From Paenibacillus caui (lineage in GTDB: Bacteria > Bacillota > Bacilli > Paenibacillales > Paenibacillaceae), in the NCBI RefSeq assembly GCF_019904135.1, contig NZ_JAIOGQ010000006.1, forward strand, positions 1-64,000: 64,000 nucleotides of DNA, given 5' to 3'. Made by a program: the position numbers and the translations under genes. Below are positions 9,478 through 18,797 of the stretch, in pieces. The notes under the pieces were generated by a model. The model did not search any database and was not told the origin of the DNA. It saw only the letters and a list, made by a program, of their open reading frames with translations. Position 1 is the stretch's first letter. Each line of letters starts with the position of its first letter.

Positions 9478-10707
9478 TTGAACTTGAAGACTACGATAAA
9501 AACTGCTTTTCTGATCATACTGCCGTTTCTGTTGATTGCTTTGGCGTATATCTTTTTTACAAAGACGGACACGATGTCAAAATCGCAATTGGATATTGTA
9601 AGGATGTCTCCTTACGCGGTATTCTGCATCGGGGCTGCTATTTCCTGGAAATTCAATCATAGCCGGAAATTTTTCACGTTTATCCTCCTGACGCTGTGTT
9701 TGTCGTTCATTACGGGTTTGTCTCAGAGTTTGGGTCTATACATAAAAACCGAAGATGCCTATTCGATCATCTGTCTGGCGATCCCTGTCAACATCGGCCT
9801 GTTTTCCTTTTTTAAAGAACGGGGAATTTTAAGCTTGTGGGGGCTTAGCCGGTTAGGCTTTATTGCTGCTCAATTCATAGTTTCGTATTGGCTGATAGGC
9901 TCTGGACAAAGAGAGTTTCTCGATCTGATTAATAAAAACCTGGTACCCGTGAACCTTCATTCCATAACTTCAGTGCCGCAGATTCCGATCATAGCCTTTT
10001 TGATCACTTTCATCATATTGGTCTTCAGGCAAATTTCAGTGAAATCTTCGCAGGATATTTCCTTTATCGGCGTGCTGTTTGCGTTGTTTTATGTGCTGCA
10101 CGATAATAGCCACCCTATGCTTTATCCCATATTTTTCGCCGTTTCAGGCGTTATACTCATCATTTCCATTCTTCAGGATTCGTACTTGATGGCATTTTCC
10201 GATGAACTCACAGGTCTGCCGTCCCGCCGGGCGCTTAAACAGGACATGATGAAATTGGGCTTTAACTATTCCATCGCTATGCTGGACATCGATTTCTTCA
10301 AAAAATTCAATGATACTTATGGACATGACACGGGAGATGACGTATTAAAGCTGGTGGCTTCGACGATCAAGGATGTGACGGGGGGAGGAAAATCCTTCCG
10401 CTACGGCGGAGAGGAATTCACGATTCTTTTTCCAGGTAAAAGCATAAGTGATGTCCTTCCTCATCTCGAAGAACTGCGTGAGAAAATTTCAAAGAAGGGT
10501 TTTACTTTGCGCAGCAAGGGCAAAACCCAAAACAAGCAGAAACGCAGAACTCAGAGCTCAAAACCGTCAAAACAAATTTACATCACCGTAAGTATCGGCG
10601 TTTCGCAAAGAAGCGAAAAGTGCAAAACACCGGATACGGTAATGAAGGCTGCCGACAAGGCTTTATACCGAGCGAAGAAGAAAGGGAGAAATTGCGTTAG
10701 TAAATAG
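9478..10707 (+). CDS. Membrane-bound diguanylate cyclase (GGDEF)
   Basis: This 409-residue protein makes cyclic di-GMP from two GTP. The N-terminal 230 residues form about seven hydrophobic membrane segments, followed by a GGDEF domain starting at FSDELTGLPSRRAL, with the active-site loop FRYGGEEF near residue 310. The RxxD inhibitory site normally five residues before GGEEF is absent (TGGGKS there), so product inhibition through it is not expected. A strongly basic insertion (KTQNKQKRR, then SSKPSKQ) interrupts the region after the active site. The start is TTG at 9478 with GAAGGGA upstream; a second TTG at 9484 is possible. It stands alone. Confidence 0.9.
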   Translation: MNLKTTIKTAFLIILPFLLIALAYIFFTKTDTMSKSQLDIVRMSPYAVFCIGAAISWKFNHSRKFFTFILLTLCLSFITGLSQSLGLYIKTEDAYSIICLAIPVNIGLFSFFKERGILSLWGLSRLGFIAAQFIVSYWLIGSGQREFLDLINKNLVPVNLHSITSVPQIPIIAFLITFIILVFRQISVKSSQDISFIGVLFALFYVLHDNSHPMLYPIFFAVSGVILIISILQDSYLMAFSDELTGLPSRRALKQDMMKLGFNYSIAMLDIDFFKKFNDTYGHDTGDDVLKLVASTIKDVTGGGKSFRYGGEEFTILFPGKSISDVLPHLEELREKISKKGFTLRSKGKTQNKQKRRTQSSKPSKQIYITVSIGVSQRSEKCKTPDTVMKAADKALYRAKKKGRNCVSK

Positions 10708-10747
10708 AATGGATTGGCTGGGGGCGCAGCTTGCATGAGATTCGAGC

Positions 10748-11653
10748 TTAAGGGCTGGGCGATTCGTTCGGGGAGGCAGATGGCTTGCCTCTCTTTTTGT
10801 TGGTCAGGTAGACCCCGAAGATGACAAGCAGTCCGCCGACCAGTTGGGGAACCGTGATTGTCTCTCCAAGCAGCAGGCTGAGTATGGCCGTAAAGACGGC
10901 AATTAAGTTCAGAAAAATACCTGCATGGCTCGCGCCGACTTGGCGGATCGCGCTGTTCCAGAAGACGAACGAGCAAACCGACGGGAAGAGAGCGATATAA
11001 ACGATTCCGATTGCAGCCTGCGTGCCGAGCCGAAATGAAAAACCGGATGCCAGAAAAAAGGGGGCCAGCACAGTTAGCCCCAGCGTGGCAGACACCGCGG
11101 TTCCGGCGATTGGCGGCACGTGTTTCATTTTTCGTCCAAGCAAGGTGTAGAAGGACCAAACGGTAATGGCTAGCAGCATCATCAGCTCGCCCCAATTATA
11201 ATGAATTTGAAAAATTTGCAGCAGATGCCCGCGAGTCAGCACCAGCAGCACCCCGATCAGGGAAATGGCGATCCCAAAGCTGTTCAGAAGGGAAAGCTTC
11301 TCTTTCAGCAGCCAAAATGCAAGAATGGCGATCATGGCGGGATTGATCGCATTAACAAGCGCCGCCTCCAGCGACGTCGTAAAGCGAAGCGCTTCATAGA
11401 GAAGAAGGTTATATCCGATTATACCGAGCAGGGAGAGAAGCAGCAGCATTTTCCACTCTTTCCAGACGCTTTTCCACTGTGGTTGTTCAAGCCACTGGGC
11501 CAAAGGGAACAACAAAAGAATGGCGATCAGCCACCGAGTGAACGTCATTTGAACGGGGGTCATCTCGGCGACGACATATTTGCCAAACACGTAATTCCCT
11601 GCCCAGAACAAGTTGGCAAGAACGAGCAGAGCGAGTACCGGGTATTTTTTCAT
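10748..11653 (-). CDS. DMT-superfamily (EamA) transporter
   Basis: This 301-residue integral membrane protein has about ten hydrophobic segments in two EamA repeats. The first begins ALLVLANLFWAGNYVFGKYV and the second WSFYTLLGRKMKHVPPIAG. Such drug/metabolite transporters usually export amino acids or small metabolites; the substrate is not predictable. The start at 11653 follows AGAAGGA at good spacing; a longer in-frame start at 11689 has none. It is divergent from the cas genes and not obviously linked to them. Confidence 0.9.
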   Translation of the reverse strand: MKKYPVLALLVLANLFWAGNYVFGKYVVAEMTPVQMTFTRWLIAILLLFPLAQWLEQPQWKSVWKEWKMLLLLSLLGIIGYNLLLYEALRFTTSLEAALVNAINPAMIAILAFWLLKEKLSLLNSFGIAISLIGVLLVLTRGHLLQIFQIHYNWGELMMLLAITVWSFYTLLGRKMKHVPPIAGTAVSATLGLTVLAPFFLASGFSFRLGTQAAIGIVYIALFPSVCSFVFWNSAIRQVGASHAGIFLNLIAVFTAILSLLLGETITVPQLVGGLLVIFGVYLTNKKRGKPSASPNESPSP

Positions 11654-11824
11654 TATGCAGTCCTTCTTTCCTGGGTTATGCAATTTCAAGAATGAAATAA
11701 CGTTGTTTATCTATTTTCGACCTAGTAGCAAGTATAGATAAACGATGATTAGAGATCAATATTCGATATTCTTTTGTATTGAAATAGTGTTCCAAATTAG
11801 TTTTTAAGTCCTAGATTTTATGTA

Positions 11825-11850
11825 AAAAACCGCAGATCATTGCGGTTTTT
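11825..11850. terminator. Terminator-like hairpin between the DMT gene and cas3
   Basis: Perfect ten-base stem AAAAACCGCA / TGCGGTTTTT with a 6-base loop and A/T tracts on both sides, so it could end transcription from either direction. No gene reads into it from either side (the flanking genes diverge), which leaves its purpose open. The rest of 11654-12004 holds only the cas promoter region. Confidence 0.6.
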
Positions 11851-11930
11851 GTGTTATTATTGAATTAATTGAAAATTAGTATAGGTCAGTAGAATCAATA
11901 TGCTTACACGAAAAACATATGTTCGGTGAC

Positions 11931-11960
11931 AACTTGCTGTATCTTGACTCTTTTATAATT
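11931..11960 (+). promoter_or_regulatory. Probable promoter of the cas operon
   Basis: A perfect TATAAT at 11954-11959 lies 45 bases before the cas3 start. The -35 is weak (AACTTG at 11931-11936 with 17-base spacing, or TTGCTG at 11934-11939 with short spacing), which would suit an activated or tightly controlled promoter. Confidence 0.45.
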
Positions 11961-12004
11961 GTTTCCATAGGTCTTTACTACCCTAGTAGGAAGGGAGCAA
12001 TGAA

Positions 12005-14428
12005 ATGAACTATATTGCCCACATCCGTGAAAATGATCGGAAGGAACAAACCGTGGAGGAACATCTGCTGGGCGTCAAAGCTTTGGCAGAAGCATTCGGA
12101 GCAAAAATAAATCTCCTGCACATGGCCGGACTGGCTGGTATGCTCCATGATATGGGGAAGTATACGGATGCTTTCAGAAATTACATATTGGAAGCCGTGA
12201 ACAATCCGGGTTCTCCTCCAAAGAGAGGAAGCGTCGATCATTCGACTGCAGGCGGAAGATTACTTTATCGTCGTTATCATCAGAAGGCTGTAACCTATGA
12301 AGACAAGGTGACGGCAGAATGGATCGCCAATTGTATTATTTCTCATCATCAAGGATTAAGGGACTTTTTCGGCCCTGACTGGACATCGCCTTTTCTGGAA
12401 CGGGTAGCGCAGAGGGAGCTTAAGGAATACGATCAGGCTGTAACTGCTTTTTTCGAAAATATACCGGAGGAAGAAATCGACCGCTATTTTTCAAGCGCCA
12501 AAGCGGAACTGAGACATGTTCTGGGTGTCATCCAACAGCATCGCCTGCCTCCCATTGTCGCTTCGCTGGCTATCAAATACATATTCAGCTGCTTGATTGA
12601 TGCGGATCGTACGAATACGCGCCAGTTTGAAGAGGAGGAAGAAACGGAGCGGAGAAGCGACAGCCTGCCTTTTTTTCACAGAAGCTACGAAAAATTAATG
12701 GAAGTGATCGCAGCGTTTGATGATGCAGAGGATGCCGATCATCCCATCAACCGTTTAAGAAGCGAGATGTCCCGGCAGTGCGAAGCGTTTGCGCTACGAC
12801 CTTCTGGAATATTCACATTATCCATTCCAACAGGAGGAGGAAAAACGCTCGCAAGTTTGCGATATGCTCTCAAGCATGCGCTGGAGTACGGAAAAGAGCG
12901 AATTATCTACATTGTTCCTTATACAACGATCATTGAGCAGAATGCGAAGGAAATTCGGGACATTTTACAGGATAACGATATGATTTTGGAACATCATTCC
13001 AATGTGGTCGAGGAGATAGATCCGAAGGACGACAGTTATGATATTCGCAGGAAGAAACTCAAGCTAGCCAAAGATCACTGGGACCGACCGCTCATTTTTA
13101 CAACAATGGTGCAGTTTTTAAATACGTTTTACGCTAAAGGAACCCGAAATGTACGGAGATTACACCAGTTATCGAATGCCGTCATCATTTTTGATGAAGT
13201 TCAATCTGTACCTCCTAAGTGCGTCTCTCTATTTAACGCTGCGTTGAATTTTTTACATTTTCTTGGCCGTTCAAGTTTAGTGCTTTGTACGGCAACGCAA
13301 CCGGCGCTTGATTTTGTCAAATATAACCTCCATCTCCCGGAACAGGCGGAAATGATTGAGAATTTGGACGAAGTAGGTAAAGCATTCAAGCGAGTGGAGC
13401 TTATCGACTGTACAACTCCATCGGGATGGGAAACGGAACAACTGACGTCCTTTATCCAGGAGAAGATGCTGGAAGTGAACAGCGTACTGGTTATTTTGAA
13501 TACGAAATCAGCAGCACGCAAATTGTTTGTCCAATTGAACAAAGAGGAGTGGACCTCTGAAAGCGGCGTAAGACTGTTTCATTTGAGCACCAATATGTGC
13601 GCAGCTCACAGGAAAGAGGTGCTGTCGGAGGTGAACCAAGCGCTTGAGGCAAAAGAACGGGTCGTTTGTGTCAGCACTCAGCTTATTGAAGCCGGGGTGA
13701 ACATCAGCTTCGCATGCGTCGTTCGTTCCCTTGCTGGGCTGGACTCCATTGCGCAAGCAGCGGGCAGATGCAACCGTCATGGTAAAGATCCGCTGCGCCA
13801 GGTGTATATCGTTAAATCCGCCGATGAGAACCTGATGCGGTTGCCGGAAATTAAGATTGGAGCGGAAAAAACGGAACGGCTGCTAAGAGAGTTTCAAAAG
13901 AAGCCGGAACTGCTCGGTCATGATTTGTTGTCGGCGACGGCGATGGAACTCTACTTCAAATACTACTACGAGCACATTAAGGAAGAGCTAAATTATCGTA
14001 TTCCCAAGCTCGGAAAGAACTTGTTTGATTTGCTGGATAGAAATAAAGATTTATTTGCGTCTTATGGGAATAAGCACGGAAAAAATTCTGGTATTTTGAG
14101 TCGTCCAGCTTTTGCTACCGCGGAGCAGTATTTTGAAGTTATAAATAATGCTGCCACGTCGGTGCTTGTGCCTTTCAACACAGAGGCGGAGAGCTTGATA
14201 CTGGCATTGAACGGAGATCTGGAAATCCGGGAATTAGGTGATCTGATGCGGAAGCTGCAGCCATATGTGGTCAATGTCTATGATCATGAATTGAAGAAGC
14301 TGGAGAAGAACGGGGACATTTATCCACTACTTAACGGTCATGTTCTGACATTGCGCGAAACGGCTTATTCCAAGGAATTTGGGGTTGAATCGGAAGGAGA
14401 AGGCGAATGGCGGGTAGCGATGATATAG
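12005..14428 (+). CDS. cas3: Type I-C CRISPR helicase-nuclease Cas3
   Basis: This 807-residue effector nuclease-helicase is recruited by Cascade to unwind and degrade target DNA. The N-terminal HD nuclease is marked by MLHDMGK (H48, D49), DHSTAGG and SHHQG. The helicase follows with Walker A PTGGGKT (about 276-282), the DExx box FDEVQ (D397), CTATQP and motif VI QAAGRCNRHG (from Q584). All catalytic motifs look intact and the length is normal for I-C. GGAAGGGAG precedes the ATG. It is the first gene of the cas operon. The next gene starts after a 212-base gap that holds an antisense repeat-like element. Confidence 0.97.
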   Translation: MNYIAHIRENDRKEQTVEEHLLGVKALAEAFGAKINLLHMAGLAGMLHDMGKYTDAFRNYILEAVNNPGSPPKRGSVDHSTAGGRLLYRRYHQKAVTYEDKVTAEWIANCIISHHQGLRDFFGPDWTSPFLERVAQRELKEYDQAVTAFFENIPEEEIDRYFSSAKAELRHVLGVIQQHRLPPIVASLAIKYIFSCLIDADRTNTRQFEEEEETERRSDSLPFFHRSYEKLMEVIAAFDDAEDADHPINRLRSEMSRQCEAFALRPSGIFTLSIPTGGGKTLASLRYALKHALEYGKERIIYIVPYTTIIEQNAKEIRDILQDNDMILEHHSNVVEEIDPKDDSYDIRRKKLKLAKDHWDRPLIFTTMVQFLNTFYAKGTRNVRRLHQLSNAVIIFDEVQSVPPKCVSLFNAALNFLHFLGRSSLVLCTATQPALDFVKYNLHLPEQAEMIENLDEVGKAFKRVELIDCTTPSGWETEQLTSFIQEKMLEVNSVLVILNTKSAARKLFVQLNKEEWTSESGVRLFHLSTNMCAAHRKEVLSEVNQALEAKERVVCVSTQLIEAGVNISFACVVRSLAGLDSIAQAAGRCNRHGKDPLRQVYIVKSADENLMRLPEIKIGAEKTERLLREFQKKPELLGHDLLSATAMELYFKYYYEHIKEELNYRIPKLGKNLFDLLDRNKDLFASYGNKHGKNSGILSRPAFATAEQYFEVINNAATSVLVPFNTEAESLILALNGDLEIRELGDLMRKLQPYVVNVYDHELKKLEKNGDIYPLLNGHVLTLRETAYSKEFGVESEGEGEWRVAMI

Positions 14429-14457
14429 GGAGAAAACCCGCTTATAGCGGGTTCTCC
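14429..14457 (-). terminator. Hairpin after cas3, terminator-like on the minus strand
   Basis: Stem CCCGC/GCGGG, extended outside by GGAG/CTCC, around a 5-base AT loop. On the minus strand the stem is followed by TTTTCT; on the plus strand there is no T run. It begins directly after the cas3 stop codon. Confidence 0.5.
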
Positions 14458-14480
14458 AATCATGCAAATGATGATTTATA

Positions 14481-14506
14481 ATTTTCAATCCACGCTTTAC
14501 AGCGAC
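14481..14506 (-). repeat. Degenerate CRISPR repeat inside the cas operon
   Basis: Read on the minus strand it is GTCGCTGTAAAGCG followed by TGGATTGAAAAT. The array repeat begins GTCGC and ends GCG then TGGATTGAAAT. The 3' handle is thus conserved apart from one extra A, and the stem is shortened to CGCT/AGCG around a GTAA loop. The 5' GTCGC and the handle match the array repeat in the right order, which makes chance similarity unlikely. Confidence 0.75.
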
Positions 14507-14556
14507 AAAATGAGTTTAACACAGACAAATTGCTACAAGCAATTTTATCATACCAG

Positions 14557-14585
14557 TTGTATTAATTTGGAAGAGGTATTATAAT
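14557..14585 (+). promoter_or_regulatory. Possible internal promoter for cas5c onward
   Basis: TTGTAT (14557-14562), 17-base spacer, perfect TATAAT (14580-14585), then AAAGGAGG ahead of cas5c. It could drive the downstream cas genes independently of cas3. Confidence 0.4.
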
Positions 14586-14640
14586 TTATGTGTATCTGAT
14601 GAAAATTAAATAATGATATATAAGAAAGGAGGTAGTGCCG

Positions 14641-15363
14641 GTGAGAAATCAAATTGAGTTTGAAGTAAGTGGCAAGTATGCGCTCTTCACGGATCCTTTA
14701 ACTAAAATCGGAGGAGAAAAATTTACATACCAAATTCCTTCGTATCAGTCTCTGAAAGGGATTGTCGAATCAGTTTACTGGAAACCTACCATAATTTGGT
14801 ATATCGATGAATTGAGAGTGATGAATTCGATTCAGACCGAGTCCAAAGGCATCCGCCCCATCGAGTATAACGGCGGGAACACACTAGCTTATTACACCTA
14901 TTTGAAAGACGTAAAATATCGGGTCCGCTGTCATTTTGAATTTAACCCTTATCGTGAAGATCTGATCGCTGACCGTAACGAAAATAAGCATCATAACATT
15001 GCGAAACGGGCAGTGCAGGCGGGAGGACGGAGGGATATTTTTTTAGGAACTCGCGAATGTCAAGGCTATGTGGAACCGACTGTATTTGGAGAGGGAAGGG
15101 GCTTTTACGATGACACTCCGGAAATTGATTTCGGCATAATGGTTCATGGCATAAATTATCCGGATGAAACTGGAAAGCCGGAGATGGAGACTCGTTTATG
15201 GCGAGCAAAGATGGAGTACGGGATAATCCGCTTTATCCGTCCGGAGGAATGTACAATAGTTCGTAAAACAGGCGAGGGTGCTATCAAGCCGTTTACTTCC
15301 AGCAATATGCAGTTTGTGGACAACTTATATGCGGATTTATTCGGGGAGGAGGACAGCGAATGA
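14641..15363 (+). CDS. cas5c: Type I-C Cas5c (Cas5d) crRNA-processing and Cascade subunit
   Basis: This 240-residue protein, in I-C systems, cuts the pre-crRNA at the repeat hairpin (replacing Cas6) and caps the 5' handle in Cascade. The N-terminal ferredoxin-like start ([20 protein letters not shown]) and the Gly-rich [20 protein letters not shown] region are characteristic. The start at GTG 14641 sits 8 bases after AAAGGAGG (14625-14632); the GTG at 14635 is too close. It overlaps cas8c by 4 bases (ATGA), indicating translational coupling. Intact, with normal length. Confidence 0.95.
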   Translation: MRNQIEFEVSGKYALFTDPLTKIGGEKFTYQIPSYQSLKGIVESVYWKPTIIWYIDELRVMNSIQTESKGIRPIEYNGGNTLAYYTYLKDVKYRVRCHFEFNPYREDLIADRNENKHHNIAKRAVQAGGRRDIFLGTRECQGYVEPTVFGEGRGFYDDTPEIDFGIMVHGINYPDETGKPEMETRLWRAKMEYGIIRFIRPEECTIVRKTGEGAIKPFTSSNMQFVDNLYADLFGEEDSE

Positions 15364-17285
15364 CCTGGTTGGGTAATCTGTACAAAACTTATGAGAACAA
15401 TTCCCGTTTCATTGGACAGTTTGAGAAAAAGAAAAACGACCGCGAATACGCTTTGATTCCCGTTTCGCATACGACACAAAGCGCCCACATTGAAGTGAAT
15501 CTGGACGGGCAGGGGAACTTTGTTTCGGCCAAGGTCGTTGACAAGAGCGAGGCGAATACGATTATTCCCTGTACGGAAGCTTCCGCCAGCAGGACAAGCG
15601 CTCCGGTCCCCTATCCTCTGTTTGACAAACTCGTTTATGTAGCTGGCGATTTTACCAGCTATTACGGGAAGGTGAAAGGGAACCCGCATGCGGATTATAT
15701 GGAGCAACTCGGGTCCTGGTGCGAATCTCCCGCCGCCCATCCGAAGGTGAAGAGTGTTTATGCATATCTTGCTAAAGGAACGCTAATGGGCGATTTGATC
15801 CGGGAAAAAGTGCTTTGGGCAGATGAACGGGGCAGATTGATTGATAAGTGGACGCCGGCGCTAGAACAAAAATATGGGGAAAAGCCGGATATTTTTAAAG
15901 TGATGGCCTCGGATCAAAGCGCCGCGTTTGTCCGGTTTTCCGTACAAGTGCCAGGTGAAGCGGAAGCGCGCCTATGGCGCGATTCGTCAGTACAGCAGTC
16001 GTTCATTCATTTTTATGAAATGAAGCTGAAGGAGAAGGATTTGTGCTACGTAACTGGAGAATATCTACCCTATGCTGGTAAACATGCGTCCCGAATCCGA
16101 AACTCTGCAGACAAATCCAAGCTAATCTCAGCCAACGACACGAGCGGTTTTACGTTTCGAGGCCGCTTCCGCAACAGCCGGGATGCGGCGGCGGTCAGTT
16201 ACGAAGTGTCTCAGAAAGGCCATAATGCGTTGAAATGGCTGATCGATCGGCAGGGCTTTACAATCGACGGTAAAGTTTTTCTCGTATGGGGGACAGAAAG
16301 CTTGGATCTTCCCGACCCTTTCGGCGATACTTTCACATTATATCGGGATGAAGACGAAGCTGAGCAGGTTTCCGGAGATGCGACGCATAGAGAGTATGCG
16401 GGCCAGATCCGGCGCGCTTTTGGCGGTTATAGGTATGACGATGACTACCGTTCTGATGTCATCATCATGGTACTGGACGCAGCAACGCCGGGACGGCTGT
16501 CCATTATGTACTATCTGGAGCTGAACAAGCAACTGTTCCTGGACCGGCTGCAGAATTGGCACGAAACCTGCTGCTGGCAGCATCGTTACCGGAAAAATGA
16601 AGAAAAACGTTTCGTTTCGTTTATCGGGGCGCCGGCAACACGCGATATAGCCTTTGCTGCATACGGTCCACGAGCGAGCGATAAAATCGTCAAAAATCTG
16701 ATGGAAAGGATGCTTCCGTCGATTGTCGATGGACGCAAAATCCCGCTCGACATTGTACGAAGCGCCATCAGCCGAGCTTCCAATCCCGTAGGGATGGATG
16801 ATTTGGAATGGGAAAAAACACTTAGCATCACCTGCGCGCTAGTGAACAAAACCTATGAGAAGGAGGACTATCAAGTGAGTTTGGACGTCCACAATTCAGA
16901 CCGCGATTACTTGTTCGGGAGAATGCTGGCGATTGCCGACGTATTGGAAAGAAAGGCGCTTGGCAAGGAGGAGAAGCGGGCTACGAATGCTATTCGCTAT
17001 ATGAACGCTTTTGCGCAGCATCCGGCTCGAACCTGGTCTATAATCCAGTCGAACCTTCAGCCTTATCAGGCAAAAATGGGAACGATGGATGGAATCATTA
17101 ATTATTGCAATCGATTGCTCAATGAGGTTGGCGCAAAGCTGAAACCCGAGGATTTTTCAGACAGATCGTTAAGCGGATTGTATCTGCTCGGATTTTATAG
17201 TCAGCGAAATGACTTGTATACCAGTAAGAAAGATAAAGAGGTTGCAGAGAACGAAAATGAAAATACTCAACAAGGAGAGATGTAA
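15360..17285 (+). CDS. cas8c: Type I-C Cascade large subunit Cas8c
   Basis: This 641-residue protein (Csd1 family) recognises the PAM and binds the 5' end of the crRNA complex. Recognition rests on its place between cas5c and cas7c, its length, and conserved blocks such as [20 protein letters not shown] near the N-terminus, [13 protein letters not shown] and [11 protein letters not shown] at the C-terminus. No catalytic motif is expected. The start overlaps the cas5c stop (ATGA). The stop is one base before the cas7c ATG. It appears intact. Confidence 0.95.
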   Translation: MTWLGNLYKTYENNSRFIGQFEKKKNDREYALIPVSHTTQSAHIEVNLDGQGNFVSAKVVDKSEANTIIPCTEASASRTSAPVPYPLFDKLVYVAGDFTSYYGKVKGNPHADYMEQLGSWCESPAAHPKVKSVYAYLAKGTLMGDLIREKVLWADERGRLIDKWTPALEQKYGEKPDIFKVMASDQSAAFVRFSVQVPGEAEARLWRDSSVQQSFIHFYEMKLKEKDLCYVTGEYLPYAGKHASRIRNSADKSKLISANDTSGFTFRGRFRNSRDAAAVSYEVSQKGHNALKWLIDRQGFTIDGKVFLVWGTESLDLPDPFGDTFTLYRDEDEAEQVSGDATHREYAGQIRRAFGGYRYDDDYRSDVIIMVLDAATPGRLSIMYYLELNKQLFLDRLQNWHETCCWQHRYRKNEEKRFVSFIGAPATRDIAFAAYGPRASDKIVKNLMERMLPSIVDGRKIPLDIVRSAISRASNPVGMDDLEWEKTLSITCALVNKTYEKEDYQVSLDVHNSDRDYLFGRMLAIADVLERKALGKEEKRATNAIRYMNAFAQHPARTWSIIQSNLQPYQAKMGTMDGIINYCNRLLNEVGAKLKPEDFSDRSLSGLYLLGFYSQRNDLYTSKKDKEVAENENENTQQGEM

Positions 17286-17286
17286 A

Positions 17287-18159
17287 ATGAGCATACTCGA
17301 TCACAAAATTGATTTTGCCGTAGTTCTGGCCGTCCACAATGCCAACCCGAATGGAGACCCGTTGAACGGCAATCGTCCGCGTCAAAACTATGAGGGACAC
17401 GGTGAAATCTCCGACGTTTGTATTAAAAGAAAAATTCGCAATCGCCTTCAGGATATGGGCGAGCCGATTCTCGTACAGTCCGATGAGAGACGGAGCGACG
17501 CTTTTCGCAGCATTAAGGATCGAGTGGATGCAAATGCGGAAGTGCAAGAATTTGCTAAAGGGAAGAAGCAAAATAATGAATTGTACGCCGAGGCGGCTTG
17601 CAAGGCATGGATGGACGTGCGCAGCTTTGGACAAGTCTTTGCTTTTGGCAGCTCGGATGCATCCAGCGGCGTATCCATCGGAGTTCGCGGGCCAGTATCC
17701 ATTCATACCGCTGTAAGCATCGACCCTATTGATATTTCCAGCATGCAGATTACCAAAAGCGTCAATGCGGTCACGCCAAAAGATCCGAACAAGAAAAGCT
17801 CGGATACCATGGGAATGAAGCATCGGGTAGATTTCGGACTTTATGTTTTTTATGGCAGCATCAACACCCAATTGGCCGAAAAAACCGGCTTCACAAACGA
17901 AGATGCGGACAAAATCAAACAGGCTCTAGTTACGTTGTTCGAAAATGATGCCTCTGCAGCCAGACCAGATGGGAGCATGGAGGTTCATAAAGCATATTGG
18001 TGGGAACACTCTTCCAAACTGGGGCAATATTCTTCGGCCAAAGTACACCGGTCTCTTTCGGTAAAATCAAAAGTGGAAGAACCTAAATCTTTTGATGATT
18101 ATTCCATTGAATTAACGAAGCTTGAAGGATTAAAGGTTGAGATTGTAGATGGCCTTTAA
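17287..18159 (+). CDS. cas7c: Type I-C Cascade backbone subunit Cas7c
   Basis: This 290-residue Csd2-family protein forms the helical backbone that holds the crRNA spacer. The N-terminal signature HNANPNGDPLNGNRPR and the central QVFAFGSSDASSGVSIGVRG are typical. The start at 17287 follows AAGGAGAG (17272-17279); an upstream in-frame ATG at 17209 lies inside cas8c and is not needed. The last codons overlap the cas4 start by 11 bases. Intact. Confidence 0.96.
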   Translation: MSILDHKIDFAVVLAVHNANPNGDPLNGNRPRQNYEGHGEISDVCIKRKIRNRLQDMGEPILVQSDERRSDAFRSIKDRVDANAEVQEFAKGKKQNNELYAEAACKAWMDVRSFGQVFAFGSSDASSGVSIGVRGPVSIHTAVSIDPIDISSMQITKSVNAVTPKDPNKKSSDTMGMKHRVDFGLYVFYGSINTQLAEKTGFTNEDADKIKQALVTLFENDASAARPDGSMEVHKAYWWEHSSKLGQYSSAKVHRSLSVKSKVEEPKSFDDYSIELTKLEGLKVEIVDGL

Positions 18160-18797
18160 TGAAAATGATGATGACGATTATTTAATGTTATCGGGAATTC
18201 AGCATTTTCAATTTTGCAAGCGTCAGTGGGCACTGATCCACATTGAACAGCAATGGGAGGAAAATGTCAGAACGGTCGAGGGACAGCACCTTCACCGGAA
18301 AGCGGGAGAAGCGAGGGGATAAGCTTATCGTTCGGGCAATGCCCGTGAAGTCTGAGGAACTTAAAATAACAGGCATTTGTGATGTCGTCGAGTTTGTAAG
18401 GGACGAGCATGGTGTTGAAATCAATGGTGCCGACGGGAAATATGCAGCTTATCCGGTCGAATACAAAAGGGGAAAACCCAAGCTGGACGATGCGGATCTA
18501 TTGCAGCTAGCGGCTCAAGCTATTTGTTTGGAAGAAATGCTGCTGTGCGATGTCAACGCTGGCTATATGTTTTACAATGAAATTAAACATCGGGTTGAAG
18601 TACCCCTGACGCTTACGATTAAGAATAAGGTGAAATTGATTATTGCGGAAATGCAGGATTACTACAAGCGCAGATATACACCAAAGGTGAAGACCGGTTC
18701 CTTTTGCAATAGTTGTTCTCTTCATTCGATTTGTTTGCCGGAGCTGATGAATAAACGGAGCGTAAAAAGTTATGTCGAAGGGAAAATAAGGGAATGA
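18149..18797 (+). pseudogene. cas4: cas4, disrupted by a small deletion and frameshift
   Basis: The frame from ATG 18149 reads MAFNENDDDDYLMLSGIQHF then QFCKRQWALIHIE, a normal Cas4 start with the first cluster Cys. It continues to GQHLHRKA and then a stop at 18320-18322. The rest of Cas4 (REKRGDKLIVRAMPVKSEEL onward, GICDVVEF, PVEYKRG, and the C-terminal cysteines CNSCSLHSIC) is intact in another frame to 18797. Compared with the family, about five or six residues between HRKA and REKRG are missing at 18302-18306, so a real deletion that is not a multiple of three is likely. Cas4 trims prespacers and selects the PAM during acquisition; here it should be non-functional. A sequencing error would not explain the missing residues. 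Confidence 0.8.

Larger units (their letters stand above)
14429..14535 (-). ncRNA. Candidate antisense crRNA-like small RNA with degenerate CRISPR repeat
   Basis: On the minus strand, an extended -10 (TGATAAAAT, the complement of 14542-14550) would start transcription near 14535. About 30 bases later comes a degenerate I-C repeat (14506 down to 14481), then a spacer-length stretch. Last is a hairpin with CCCGC/GCGGG followed by TTTTCT that ends against the cas3 stop. This order of promoter, one repeat, one spacer-like segment and terminator matches known crRNA-like regulatory RNAs of type I systems (CreR, CreA). Only the layout and the repeat similarity are seen; expression and target are inferred. 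Confidence 0.4.

Noticed and set aside
11953..11964. Match of the crRNA-like element's first bases (TTATAA) to the cas3 -10 box as its target
   Set aside because: Six AT-rich bases match many -10 boxes by chance, and the neighbouring bases are CTT rather than the canonical TTC, so I do not claim it as the target.
18280..18330. Programmed frameshift in cas4
   Set aside because: No slippery heptamer is visible and residues are missing relative to the family, which fits a deletion better.
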